Assembly (NCBI GenBank): GCA_031761405.1
Contig: JASEVX010000007.1
Span: forward strand, 42,208,840-42,272,839
Reading direction: 5' to 3'
Source of the DNA: Serripes groenlandicus
Taxonomy: Eukaryota > Mollusca > Bivalvia > Cardiida > Cardiidae
DNA length: 64,000 nt
Shown: piece by piece, positions 27,601 through 42,600 of the stretch
How positions within the stretch are numbered: position 1 is the stretch's first letter
How the letters are laid out: every line of letters begins with the position of its first letter
The notes under the pieces: model-generated
The model's database searches: none
Seen by the model: the letters and a program-made list of their open reading frames with translations, nothing else
What the model was told of the DNA's origin: nothing
Made by a program: the position numbers and the translations under genes

Positions 27601-30600
27601 AACATTTGTGAGACAGGACCCCATAAGATATCTGACATAATTTAACCTAAATTAAGCCTTTCCTTATAATATACATACAACAAATCTACAGCAGATATTA
27701 CCTTTGAAAACATCTAGGCAAAATTAACAAAATTCTCTATAAGGGAAGGTTTTATTATTGAAAAGAGTTACTAAGAACATTGTGGAAAAAGAAGAAATTG
27801 CTCATTATGAGCAACTTTTCCTTTTGCCCAAATGTTTTCAAAACTCCTCTGCTGCAGAGGTGTTAAAATGGGTCTACATGTGGAAAAGGGTTAATTAGGT
27901 AAAAAATAAACCATGAACTTGAAATAGTTAAATTTAGTACATTGTTAAACATGCCATATGAACTTATTTGGGTTGAACAAGGCATGGGTGTACTACAGTT
28001 TGGAAAACAATAGCCTATTGTGTGCATTCATAAGAATAATGGCATAATATCTTTTGAAAGTTCAACTTGTAATATATTTACTTTATATATTATCATTACT
28101 TAGCCATCGCTTTTGTGACTTTGATCTTTTTCTGTTTTAACCCTTTCCAACATACAGACACATTTTGACTAGGGATGGCAACGGTTACCGATATTACTAA
28201 CCGGTTACTCGTATAATTTTGTAACCGGTTACTCGGTTAAACGTATTATAGCTATATTCAAAGACAATAAATATTCACTTGCTTCCGGGTTTTGTTATTG
28301 TTGTTGTTGCCATTTTAACTCGCATTTCCCGTTCATGTATAAATCAGACTAGAACCTCGTTATCGGAACGTATTCATTCATGTCAAACAATTTTTCTAAT
28401 TTTATTTCTTTTAATTTACAGAAAATATTTACTATGTATAATTGAATGCATGTAGTCTGTGAAGATCATATCAGCGATGGCTAGAGTAATCTGGTAGCTC
28501 TTAGGTGCTGACAACTTTTGTGATGTTTAGAAAGGATGTCATTGATTGCTGTTTTACAAAAACAACAATTCAAATTTATCACATTCATTGCAATTAGTTG
28601 TATTATCGAAACAAATGCCGAATATAATTAATAAGTCATTATCATATAATTTCTGCCTTTATTAGACATCAAAGTTTTTTTAAAGGAACGTCCTTTAATT
28701 GACAATTAATCGATTAAGTCACTACACAAACAAACGAGCATCAATAACATCGAATGCAGCTGTTTTCGCAGCAATGTAAACACTCCCGATCGAGGTGTGA
28801 ATAATTTACCCCTCTGGTCAGTTTATACGTGTGACAAATTTAAAAGAACAAAAGGTGTATATATATTTTATCTTTTTTTCCGAGTACTCGGTTACCTAAA
28901 TTATTAACCGATTAATCGAAAAACATACGGTTAACCGAGGAAACGATTAATCGTTGCCATCCCTAATTTTGACGCATCTAAAGAAGATGAATTTTGAGAG
29001 AAAATGTGACAGAAGGACAAAATTGGTCATGAAAAGCAATTTCTTTGTTTCTCTATAATATTCCATATTTAAACTTTTAAACATTTATAGATTTTCAATA
29101 TTTTTGCCTAGCTGTTTTCACAGTCCCCTGCTACAAATCATTAATAATTGTGGGAAAGGGTTAATTTAAAAAAAATACAGTTCAATGTAATTCAGCAAAT
29201 ATATAGTACCATGTTATGAGTAGATTTCCAGAAAGTATTTATAATTAATTAAGTTTCTCACAATATCGGTTGTTACAAATGCTTTCCTTATGACTTTAAT
29301 CCTTTCCATCAAACGACAAATCTGCAAAAGACTGCATGAAAATATCTAGGCAAAAGTGTAGAAAATCTATTATATATTAAGTTTTGTTGACATATTAAAA
29401 ATACTCAAAATTGTATTTTTGGGATAGAATTTTCTAATTAACAAGAGCTGTCCTTAAGACAGCGCTCAACTACTCCGCCGCTTATCAGTTGCTGAGATAT
29501 GGATACATGCAATACATAAACCAGATTTTCTTAAAGTGTGATAATTTGCATTATATGCAGGATAGAGTTGTCGCACTTGATTATTTACACAGGTGTGATG
29601 GTTGGAAAGTTTCAATGTAGAACAAGAGTACCGCATACGGCACAGACGCTCGACTGATAGGGAGAAAAAAAAGGGAATTTCTTTTGGTGTTTTATAACCA
29701 TACTCATTCTAAATTTTGATGAAAGTTTAACCCTTTCCCTCATACGACAATTCTGCAGCAGAAAACTTTGAACGTATTTTGTGCAATTTCTTCTTTTGTC
29801 ACTATGTTTTCAAAAAGCCATCTGCTGTAGAGGCGTCAGAAAACGTCTATATGAGGGAAAGGGTTAAAACATTGTTAGAAAAGATTCATTTAGACTTTCA
29901 GTTCATTTGTTATTTCTCATTTTCCTACAATATTTTTCAAATAAAGTCTGCTGTAGGGGTCTGTAAAATTGTCTGTATTGGGGCAAGGGTTGTGGTTTCA
30001 GGGTTATTTATAAATCACTTAACTTGTTTTTTAAATAAGTACAAAGTCTTGATTAATCCAACATAATCTGCAGCAGAGGACTTTCCAAACATTCAGGCAA
30101 AAAAGCATGGAAATTAATTATATCAATTATAAAAGTAGAATGATTGAAAAAAGTCTAAAACATCATAAGTGGCATTGTTATGCTCAACTATGAGCAATTT
30201 ATTACCACAATGTTTTCAATAGTCCATTTGTGTAAACATATTTCCTTTTCTGAATTAGATGTTCCGTTTTAATGGTCATTTACATTGTTATGCTCAACTA
30301 TGAGCAATTTATTACCACAATGTTTTCAATAGTCCATTTGTGTAAACATATTTCCTTTTCTGAATTAGATGTTCCGTTTTAATGGTCATTTTCAACATTA
30401 TATCTGACTTTGACAGTGTTTCCATGGTAATTTATCAATACTCCTGGTTCCCACATACAACAAATTTGCAACAGGCAACTTTTAAACTTAACAAGAGTAC
30501 CGCAAACAGTACATAATACACCCGTCAGGAACTTCTTTGTAAGTTTCCTCTTTGTTTTGATATATTGTTTGTTTGTAAAAAGTTAATAAAGTCGTTCAGG

Positions 30601-33600
30601 AATAAGTTGTTAAAGAATAATGGGAAACTATGAAAAATGCAAAACTCATCCAGAAATTGACAAATATTCTAAGTCCAAAAAGGGGCATAACTCATTCAAA
30701 AATTGACGTAATACGAGGAAATGTAAACTTGATCTGTGACACTTGATTACAAAGCCATATACATAATTTCAGCTCAATACATTAAAGCATGTAGAAAAAA
30801 AGTGCGGAAAACAAATATTCTAAGTCCAAAAAGGGGCATAACTCATTCAAAAATTGACAAAATCCCAGGAAATATGAACTTGATCTGTGACACATCACTA
30901 CAAAGCCTTATACAAAATTTCAGCTCAATAGTATGTAAGAAAAAAGTGCGGAAAACCCGAACGGACGGACGGACGGAGGGAGGAAAATGACCATACCATT
31001 AAGAAACGGTCGTATAAAAACAACAAGAGCGCCAAATGTCACAAAAAACGGCCGTCCTGTTTTTTTGGAAACCAAGTATTAAGTGATAATTGGTTGTACG
31101 TCAGCCAAACTTAGAGAGCGGACACTGTTAAGTACTGTTAGTACATTTTTGGCCATTTCAAGGGACATAATTGTGTAGTGACTAAAATAAAGTTGTATTA
31201 AAAGTTATCAAACCTGACCAAGATATTCCGTCCATCAACATATTGTCTAAATTTGGTGATGATCGGATAAAGGCTTCACAAGTTATTGAGCTGACAAGAC
31301 CAATTTTATGTAATTTCTATAATTAAAGGGCAATAACTCTCTATCGACTGGAGCAATATGGCTAGTTATCGAGCTTGTTTGGTGGTGATTAAACAAAGGC
31401 TTCTAAAGTTATTGAGCTGAAAAGACTAATTTTAGGTAATTTCTATAAATAAAGGGCAATAACTCTCGATTGACTGAAGCGATATGGCTAGTTATCGAAC
31501 TTATCTGAGATATTATGGCAATGCACATTCTGACCAAATTTGGTGATGATTGGACAAAGGCTTCTAAAGTTATTGAGATGACAACATACTGGACGCAGCC
31601 CGCCCACACTCCGCAGGTTAAACTATCCGTCTTTTCAAAACGGGCATATAAAAACGTGTAACATCTCCATAAATTAGAGTTCATTTACTGAGCAATTTCT
31701 CCTTTTGCCACAATGTTTTTAACGGTCGTCAGCAACAGAGGCATAAGAAAGCGTGTGTGTGTGTATGAGGGATCGAAATGTTTGAAATTATCTTGGACAC
31801 TTTGCAACAATAATTGAGAGAGCCTTGTGAGCTTGTGATCTGTGCACTCAGATCAGGGTCTTACATAGTTTTGCAAGAATTCTCCAAAAATCCTTGAGAA
31901 TAATGGTTATATCATAACATTAGACTGCACATATAATGTACAATATGACCTGAATCATTACTCACTCTAAAACCTAATTGATTGATTGATTGGAGTTGAA
32001 CCCTTTCCCAATTGCAAATGCAATTAGATGCATTGATCAGATGCAGACAAAAGTAGGAATAGCTCAATATAAGTAATTTCCCCTTTTGACACAATGTTTT
32101 AAACTTTTTTCATCTACTGTACTTCAAAATTCCAAAGATATTCCATAGTTTTTAATTGACCTAGATATTTTAAGTTTTTCAAAGTTGTCAGCTGCAGATT
32201 TGCTGTACGTAGAAAAATGTTAATTCCATTTTCAATCATTTTCATTAAAACCAGACCTAAACTTCGCTGACTCACTCGTATGTGAATCTGATGACTGCCC
32301 CGAACAGGTTGTTACAGATTGACCTTTGCCACAGCCAATCAAATTTATCCTTACCAAATCACTTGGTATGAAACAGATAAGATATCCCATATCAATATAA
32401 ACAATATAGAGAAGCTGTGCCGAGTTCTTCGATTGTTACAATAACCCTTTCCCTCATATAAACGCTTTCAGACGCCTCTGCAGCAGATGGCTTTTTAAAA
32501 ACATAGTGACAAAAGAAGAAATTGCACAAAACGTGCAACTTCTCCTTTTGCCACAATGTTTTCCACTTTTAGGTTATCCATTCAATTATAGAGATTTTCT
32601 ATGTTTTGACAAAATACGTTCAAAGTCGTCTGCTGCAGATTTTGTTGTATGAGGGGAAGGGATAACATGGGTGTTTGCTGTATAATTATATAGTGCAATT
32701 TCATTAGACATTAAAAACAAGAGGGCCATCATATGGCCCTGGATCGCTCACCTGATTTTATTTTTTTTCACTTTAGCCATATAAGCCCCGCCCCCCCCTG
32801 GAGGCCATAGTGTTCGACCAATCAACATGGCTTGAAGAATCTGATAGAATGTGGCCCTAAGAATATTTCTATAAGATTATTTGAAAATCGGCCAAACACT
32901 TTCGGAGGTGAAGAATTTTTAAGTTTTCACTTTAGCCATATAAGGCAAATTAATAGCCCCACCCTCTGTCGAACAAGTTTTTCAACCAATCAACATGGCT
33001 TGAAGGAATCTGATAGTGGGTTACTTAAGGAAGATTTCTATAAAATTATTTGAAAAATCGGTCTGACATTTTCGGAGGTGAAGATTTTTTAAGTTTCACT
33101 TTAGACATATATGGCAAAAAAGCCCCGCCCCCTGGTGGCCATGTTTTTCGACCAATCAACATGGCTTGAAGGAATCTGATAGAGGGTCATCCAAGGAACA
33201 TTTCTACAAAATTATTTGAAAATCGGTCTAACACAAATTCGGAGGAGAAGATTTTTTAAGTTTTCACTATAGCCATATAAGGCAAAATAGCACCGCCCCT
33301 CTGGCGGCAATGTTTTTCGACCAATCAACATGGCTTGAAGGAATCTGATATAGGGTCATCCAAGGAACATTTCTACAAAATTATTTAAAAATCTGCCAAA
33401 CAGTTTGGTAGAAGAAGAATTTTGAAGTTTTTTTCATTTCGTTGCCATGGAAACCAGAATTCTGCATGGATCCCAAAAAATTTAAGGAAATCTGGTGAGG
33501 TCATTGAGAGGATGCCTTCTGTGAAGTTTCATCCCAATTGACCCGCTAGTTACTGAGGACGACGCACGATTGATGACGGACGCCGGACAAAAGGCGATCA

Positions 33601-36600
33601 CAAATAACTCGCCTTGAGCAAAGCTCACTCATTATTATAGTTTGCAACTTGCCTTTTGCCACAATGTTTTCAATGCTTTTTATGAATTATACTTGTATTA
33701 AACAGATTTTGCCTAGATGTTTCAAAAGTCGTCAGCTGCATCTATGACTAAAAGTGGAAAACATTGTGTTAAAAGGAGAAATTGCTTGTTTTGACCAATT
33801 TATGTTTTCAAAAAGCTGTCTGCAGCAGATGCGTCAGAAAGTGTCTATATGAGGGAAAGGGTTAAAAGTACAATAGTTGGAATGTGTTGAAAATACATGC
33901 ATGTTTTGGCACACTGATTTTGATTAAAGAATACAGAAGTATATGCCTCAAAATGTGTCTGCAAGGGGAAAGGGTTAATTCCAGAGTGTTTTTTTCCCCT
34001 GTTGACTCAGAGAATCATCCGATTTACAACCCTATACATTTAAGACTTATAACTCTACTGCAGACAGAAATTGTCATAAATTTTTAATTATTTAACAATG
34101 AGAAAAAATTGTTTTCTTCCCAACATTATGTTTCAACTCTGATCAAATATTATATATGCTCCAAATGTACATATCCTTTTAAATATACAAAATAACCGTT
34201 TTGAAGATTCTAAAATAAACACATTTCGAAATCATCTTGGTTAAGGGAAAATCTTTTTATAAAATTGGATTAACCCATTTACATGATATTGATACACCTT
34301 CTATAACTGTATAATGCTTCGAAAATATCTGAATGAAATAAAAGTAGATCTGCTTATGTATAAATTTGAAGAAAACATTATATAAAAAATTTAAAATATT
34401 GAGGGAAAACAATTAACCACCTTGAGCAATTTGGATTTTCCCACTTTTTTTTCAAAAGTTATCTGCTACAAAAAAGGGTAATGTCTAAATTTAGTAACAA
34501 CTGACAACATGGTCTGATATCAAGTGAATGGATTTTGCAATCAGCTGATTGCATAAAATATTTTGTTTGTTGCTAGGTTTGATAAATTATGCATGTTACA
34601 AATTATAGGATCATCATTCATCAGTAAGATGTCGTAATTTTTAAATAAGTATTCCGAGAAAATAAAGAAATATTATCACATGCTAGTTATTACTATCACA
34701 TGCGAGTTATTACACCAAATTACACCAAATCTTATTTATTTTTTATTTTTACTTCCATGCAGTCTTTAATAACTTTGACGAGTTCCTTCATACTTTGAAA
34801 ACAATCTGACAAAAAATATGGAAAAAAATATATATAATATGTAAGTTACATAATTATTGAATGGGCTAAGTCTATGTGGAAAAGCAGCCAGTTGCTTTGG
34901 AAGATTGTTGTGTGGAGTACTGGTGTGAGAAAACCAGGAAATGCATGAGTAGGTGAACTGGCTGCCGTGATATAACTGAGAAATTGTTAAAAACGGCATT
35001 AAACCCCAATCAATCAATCAATCAATCATAATTATTGAATACAGTTGAAAACATTGTGGCAAATTTTGCCACAATGTTTTTAAAAGTCGTCTGCTGCAGA
35101 ATGCAGATGCATCGAAATTTGTCTGCAGGTGGAATTATAGTTAATCAACAGATTCATATTTAGTTGAAGTCTGTTAGAATAATTGTGTCTGCATGACTTT
35201 TTTTGTGGTAAAGGGTTAATTTGATCAGTAAGGGCACAAGGTCAATCAGGGCAATAAAGCATCATAGACAATGATATCAAGGGATTCGGACATACTTGTG
35301 AACTTATTAAATGAGCCAATGTCATTTGGAAAAGAGAATTTTGCCATTTTTGATTTATACCTGCATTGACAACTTAAGTCAATAACCCTTTCCTGTATGT
35401 AAACACATTTTGACGCATCTGCAGTAAACAACTTTTGATAACAGACTCAGTGTGGCCAAAAGAGAAATTTATAAAAAATAATGAGCAATTTCTCATTTTG
35501 CCACAATGTTTTCTACTTAATTCAATAATGATTAGTCGCCGGGCAGAAGCCCGCGACTTCTATTTTTAATAGGTTTTCGGAAATCACATGGGAGGAGGAG
35601 TTATTATTAGAAAAAAACAAATTTAAATGTCTTGAACATATTACAATTGCGTTTGTTTAAAAACACTAAGTTATGACACATCTAAAATGAAATAAATATT
35701 CCGATGTTTTAAGTATTAGTAGTTTCTTTATTTTGACTCGCATCTCTTTTTTTTGGGTTTTATTTACGAAGACAAAACCGTCCCCATGAGACTTGCAGCA
35801 AGCAGACTGTTATGTGTCAATATCAAGTAAAATTCACGTCGAATTCTCCTTTAAAATAGCAATCTTAATTTACTGAATGTTATTTTCATGTTCAAAGAGA
35901 TGTCTTGATTTGTGAGGAATTCATTTTATAATGTTTATCCATGTATATATCTAAAATATGAACTGTTTCTAAGCTAAAACTGTTGATCGCGTGACTCGCG
36001 AATACCAACTGCGTAGATCAATCTCCTTTGCAGAGAGCCGCTCTTTACACTCACTTACAAATAGTAAATTATAGGTGATTTAAAATGTTTATTTGGTTCA
36101 AAACAAATGAAGAAAAGAACAAACCGAGATAAAACTGGTTTTAATAGAAAAATGACTTTGAACGAACACTCTCTGCCTATAAAGAGAGTTTCAAGAACGA
36201 CACCTCTGCGAAGAAGAATGTAGGTCACGAATCGGGTCTTTCGTACAAAATTATTTCGTCTCTGACAATTTTAAATGTGTCATTAAATTCCCTAAAGGCA
36301 TATTGCTTCCGATCTGCATATTGTTATGCATCATTGACTCAGGGGCGCTCATCATAATATAATTTTAAAACATGAGTAGTTTGTTATTTTCATTATAACA
36401 AGAGCTGTCGGAGGACAGCGCGCTCGACTATTCCACCGCTTATTTAAGTTACCGAGATAATGGACTCTAATGTAGTTGCATGCAAAACATTAACCACAAT
36501 TTCTTAGTGGGTGATAATTTGCATTATATGCAGGATAGTGTTATTTAACATGATTATTTTCATAGGTTTGATGGTTAGATAGGGTTGTATAACCTTTCAA

Positions 36601-39600
36601 TGGAATGCATCAAGTAGTTACTAAGATATGGACTCTTAATGTAGTTGCACGCAAACCTTTAACCATAATTTCTAAGTAAAAAAAGGGCAACAATTTGTAC
36701 CATATACAGGATAGAGTTATCTTAATTGGTTGTGTTTATAGTTGTACAATTGGGAAAGGTTGTATAAAGTTTCAATACAATTGTTCAAGTTGTTACTGAG
36801 ATTACACTCTAAATGTAGTTGCAAAACTTTAACCAGAATTTCTAAGTCCAAAAAGGTCCATAACTTGCATAAAATGCTGGTTGGTAAGACTAAGGGCTGT
36901 ATAACATTTCAATGCAATGCATCAAGTAGTTACTAAGAGATGGTCTCTTTATGTAGTTGCATGCAAAACTTTAACCAGAATTTATAAGTCCAAAAAGGCC
37001 ATAACTTGCATAAAATGCAGGATAGAGTTATCATACTTGATAATCTACATAGGTGTGATAGTTGGGTAGGGTTGTATAAAGGTTCAATGCAATGCATCAA
37101 GTATATACTGAGACGTGGACTCTTAATTTAGTTGCACGCAAAACTTTAACCAGTATTTCTAAGTAAAAAAAGGGCCATAACTTGCATAAAATGCAGAATA
37201 GAGCTATCATACTTGATAATCTACACAGGTGTAATAGTTGGGTAGGGTTGTAGAAAGTTTCAATGCAATGCAGCAAGTAAATACTGAGATATGGACTCTT
37301 AATTTAGTAGCACGCAAAACTTTAACCAGAATTTCTAAGTAAAAAAAAGTGCCATAACTTGCCTAAAATGCAGGATAGAGTTATCTAACTTGTTAATCTA
37401 CATAGGTGTAATAGTTGGGTAGGGTTGTATAAAGGTTCAATGCAATGCATCAAGTATATACTGAGATATGGACTCTTAATTTAGTTGCATGCAAAACTTT
37501 AACCAGAATTTCTAAGTAAAAAAAGGGCCATAACTTGCATAAAATGCAGGGTAGAGTTATCTTAGATGATAATCTACACAGGTGTGATAGTTGGGTAGGG
37601 TTGTAGAAAGTTTCAATGCAATGCATCAAGTAAATACTGAGATATGGACTCTTAATTTAGTTGCACGCAAAACTTTAACCAGAATTTCTAAGTAAAAAAA
37701 GGGCCATAACTTGCATAAAATGCAGGATAGAGTTATCTAACTTGATAATCTACATAGGTGTGATAGTTGGGTAGTGCTGTATAAAGTTTCAATGCAATAT
37801 GCATCAATTAAATACTGAGATATGGACTCTTACTTTAGTTGCACGCAAAACTTTAACCAGAATTTCTAAGTAAAAAAGGGCCATAACTTGCATAAAATGC
37901 AAGATAGAGTTATCTAACTTGATAATCTACATTGGTGTGATAGTTTGGTAGGGTTGTAGAAAGTTTCAATGCAATACATGTAGTATTTAAGAACTTGCAT
38001 GCAAAACCTTAACCAAAGTGTGACGTGGACGCCGACGCCGACGCCGACGCCAGGGTGAGTAGTATAGCTCTCATATTCTTCGAATAGTCGAGCTAAAAAA
38101 GGAAGGAAAGAATTACACTAAATTAAGACATGTTGTAGGGCTCAGTTTAGGTTCGAAATTAAGTTTAAATTATAAAACAATTTCAATGAGATTTAACTGT
38201 TTAGCTGATATTATATTTCGAAGGTGGTCTTATTTGTAAATATTGGATTACATTTCATCATTTGTTAAGGTATGATATAATTAGGATGCCATTAGCTAAT
38301 ATCATTTTGAGAAAAAGAGAAAACTCATGTCTTCAGCGATTTAACCCTTATCTCATTGTTTTAAAAGTAAATTGCTGCAAAGGTGTCCAATGTTGACTTT
38401 AATAGGGGAAACATAAAATGACGTGCTATTGCATGCAAATCTTAAATTGTCTGTTTTGTGGTTTTATTGATAAATGACAAACATCTTGAAAATAGTATGT
38501 GGAATTCACAAATCTTATAATTATTCCTTAATGAAAGCACTGTATACATACTAAGACTAATGATTGTCAAGATTACTCATTTCCATTACTGTGTATGATC
38601 AATAATTAGTTGGCTGTGTGTATGGTCAACCTACTTTGGAATGGAGATTAATCATAAACAATGAAAGGCTTCAATTATCATTCACTTCGTTGACAAAACA
38701 ATGCAAGTTATGACACATTTTCACTTGACCCCGCCCCTGATGTTCCAATATGCCCCTCAGTTGATAACTGTTTATTCAACTACTATAATGTTAGTGTTAT
38801 GCATAACTGCAGTATGCATTTCCGGCGACATTGAAGTTGCATCAACTTTCTCTTGTACTTTCATTTATAAAGAAATTATTTAAGATTATCTATGAGTCAT
38901 TTGCTGTATGCTTGCTGCCATGATCCTCGGTACCCTAGGCTGAGGCTATTAACCCTTTCCCTCATATAGACACTTTCTGACGCCTCTGCAGCAGACTGCT
39001 TTTTGAAAACATAGTGACAAAAGAAGAAATTGCACAAAACGTGCAATTTCTCTTTTTGCCACAATGTTTTCCACTTTTTGTCATAGGTTATCCATTCAAC
39101 TATGGAGATTTTCTATGTTTTAACAAAATATGTTCAAAGTCGTCTGCTGCAGAATTGTTGTATGTGGGAAAGGGTTAATTATACATACAATTATTAGTTG
39201 AATAGCCCGGGTATCAAGGATTACTTGCTGCATAATATTATATAATACTAATAGGTTCTTAATACCCTCGTTAGCAGTAGGAATTCACACATACACACAT
39301 ATATATATATATATACATGTACAGAAAGTCATCTGATCTGACTCGACATACTATTAAATATCAAAATCTCCAAAGGATTATTTTTCCCTGTCCTGATACA
39401 AATTAAATTAACCTCGCGATCTATCAAGAGCCACATATACATTAGTTCTTTTATATAGGCAGGCAATAATAAAAGGACGTTATTGCCATGTATATAGATA
39501 GAGATAAGTAAGAGTAAACTCTATATATAAAGGCTTTTCTCTTCAATTTCTCCCTTATGAGATACTCTGAAAATATCATTTCAGGTATATAAACCTGTTC

Positions 39601-42600
39601 CAATGATCTCTAACCCTTTCCCTCATATAGACGCTTTCTGACACCTCTGCAGCAGACAGCTTTTTGAAAACATAGTGACAATGGAAAAAATTGCTCAAAA
39701 TGATGTTTCCTTCTTTATCCATTCAATTATAGAGATTTTCTATATTTTGACAAAATATGTTTAGAGTCGTCTGCTGCAGAATTGTCGTATGAGGGAAAGG
39801 GTTAACCCTTTTCCACATAAAAAGAAATCTGCAGCAGATGATTTTGAAAACACAGTGACAAAAACCTGAAAAATCTCCATAAAAGATAGCTTAATAGTTG
39901 AAATCATTTCACCTTTGGCCACATATTGTTTTCAAAAGTCGTCTGCTGCTTTTGTGTCAAATGTGTCTGCAGGTGGGAAAGGGGTTACCCTTTTCAACAT
40001 GAAAAATCTGCAGCACATGACTTTGAAAACATCTAGGCAATTCAACAGTTATACAGGTGGAAATACTTATAAAGGCATAAAGGGTAAACAGAATCCAATT
40101 ACATAATACGTTGACAGTCACCATGACTGACCATCAACATTGATTACTTAACCCTTTCCCTCATATAGACGCTTTCTGACGCCTCTGCAGCAGATGGCTT
40201 TTTGAAAACATAGTGACAAAAAAAGAAATTGCACAAAACGTGCAATTTCTCCTTTTGCCACAATGTTTTCCTCTTTTTGTCATAGGCTATCCATTCAATT
40301 ATGGAGATTTTCTATTTTTTGACAAAACATGTTCAAAGTCGTCTGCTGCAGAATTGTCGTATGAGGGAAAGGGTTAACCCTTTACCGCATACAACAGATC
40401 TACAGAAGATGACTTGGAAAATGTCTGGTGGAAAATCTTTACAAAAAAAAGTTTCTATATTATAAATATTCAATAGAGCTTTGAAAACGTTGCAGCAAAA
40501 GGATCAATTGCTTATCTTGAGCAATTGTTTCTTTTGCGAATCGGTTTTCAAAACTAAAATGCCTGATGCAGGTGAATTAAAATGTGTCTGCATGTAACAT
40601 GAGAAAGGGTGATAGACACATTTTAATGCTTCTGCAGCAAATAATCTTAGAAAAAATCGTTTTAGGCAAAATTGTTAACCAGTTTCTCACATACAACAAA
40701 TCGGCAGCAGACGACTTTGAATATATCTCAGCAAAAATATGAAAAATCTCTGTAAACAAAAGCATAATAATAGAAAACGGTTGAAAACGTTGTTGCCAAA
40801 GAACAAATTACTCATCATGAGCAATTTCTCCTTATGTCACACTGGTGTTTTCAAATACTGTCTGCTGCAAAATTGTCATAAAGCGTCTGTATGTGAGAAA
40901 GGGTTAAGTAATCATGGATGACAGTTAATACCTTATAATGTCAACATATTATGTAATTGAATTCTGTTTAACCTTTACTTCATTAGCCTATATTCAGACA
41001 CCTTTTTTATTCTTCTGCAGCAGACAAAACTTGAAAACATATTGACTCAAGGTAAGCAATGGATTCTTTTGCCACATCATTGTCAACTTTATTTAATAAT
41101 TATTTCTTCATTTTTAAAGATTTTCCATATGTATCTTTGCCAAGTTATAAAATTAATTTGCAAAGTTGTCTGCTGAAGATCTGATGTAAAAGTGAAATTG
41201 TTTACTTCAATAGTTTTTCCCTTAATACTCTTCTAGTGAAACCATTTCCCTGAGATAATGGCAGCTGAAGCATTTGCAGCAGACACTTTGGGGAAAAGAA
41301 AAAGATTCTCAAAACAAAGCTATTACTTGTCCAATGTTATCAAACGTAGTATAAGAGTTAACTATTCAATAACCTGAAATTGTTTCCTTTGTGATTATGT
41401 AATACTGATAATGACACATCAAGATAGAATTATGCTAATCAGAATTTAAACTTAGCACACACCATACGTTATAATCCATTTCATTGAAATCCATTTCTTA
41501 AGATTTAGAATTGCTCGTTTGAATGGTGTAACCGTGTTTAGTACCACTTTCAACAGTATTCCAATCAGTTATATAATATATGAGTTTGTACATAGTAAAA
41601 GGTACAAATAGGCTTTTGTGATCTTGATCAGACTGCTGATGTTACTGTTCATATGTTACTTACACTGGTTTGTAAGAAGAGAATTGCAACATGTGTAGAT
41701 TCTGATATTCTGGAACGACTGAATGTGTAACGTAACAATGTACAGCAATGCAAACTTGTACCTTTTTGCATGGACAGGTTAACCATGTCCCTCATACAAC
41801 AATTCTGCAGCAGAAGACTTTGAACATATTTTGTCAAAAAATAGAAAATCTTTATGATTGAAAGGATAACCTATTACTGAAAGTGGAATATATGGTGGCA
41901 AAAGGAGAAATTGCTTGTTTTCAGCAATTTCTTCTTTTGTCATTATATTTTCAAAAAGCGACCTGCTGCAGAGGCGTCAGAAAGCATCTATATGAGGGTA
42001 AGGGTTAATCACAATGTTTCCGGTGGTAAATCGCCTCTACTACTGTTTACTCTTTCCCACATACAATTAATCTGAAGTAGACTACTTTGAAAACATCTAG
42101 GCAAAGACATGGAAATTCTTGACATAATCAGTTATATTAAGTAAAATTTAATGAAAAAAGTTTGAAAACTGCATGTTTTGAGTAATTTCTCCTTTTGCCA
42201 CAATGTTTTCAAAAGTCATCTGCTGCAGATCGAGGCGTGGGAAAGCGTCTATGTATGCATGAGGGAAAGTGTTAATTAAGTTTATACTAGCAATAACACA
42301 TCAGTTGCAATGCTATCCCAGTGATCCTTTTAGCGTCCTAAGGATGGAAGAAATGCTCTTCTAGAAGTACACTGTACTACAGTGTTACTTAGCACTTCTT
42401 GAAGTACACTGTACTACAGTGTACTACCGTTTTACCGGCCTTGGGATGGCACAACCAGGAATCATAGCCTGGTCTCCCATTCTCAAAGCAGACTTGTTCA
42501 ACTCTATATACATCACCAAGGTGGTTCCAAAATATTTTGGAAACATAAGTCAAAGCAGTGGTCAAATTCAACACATTCTATCATGCTATATGGTGACAAA

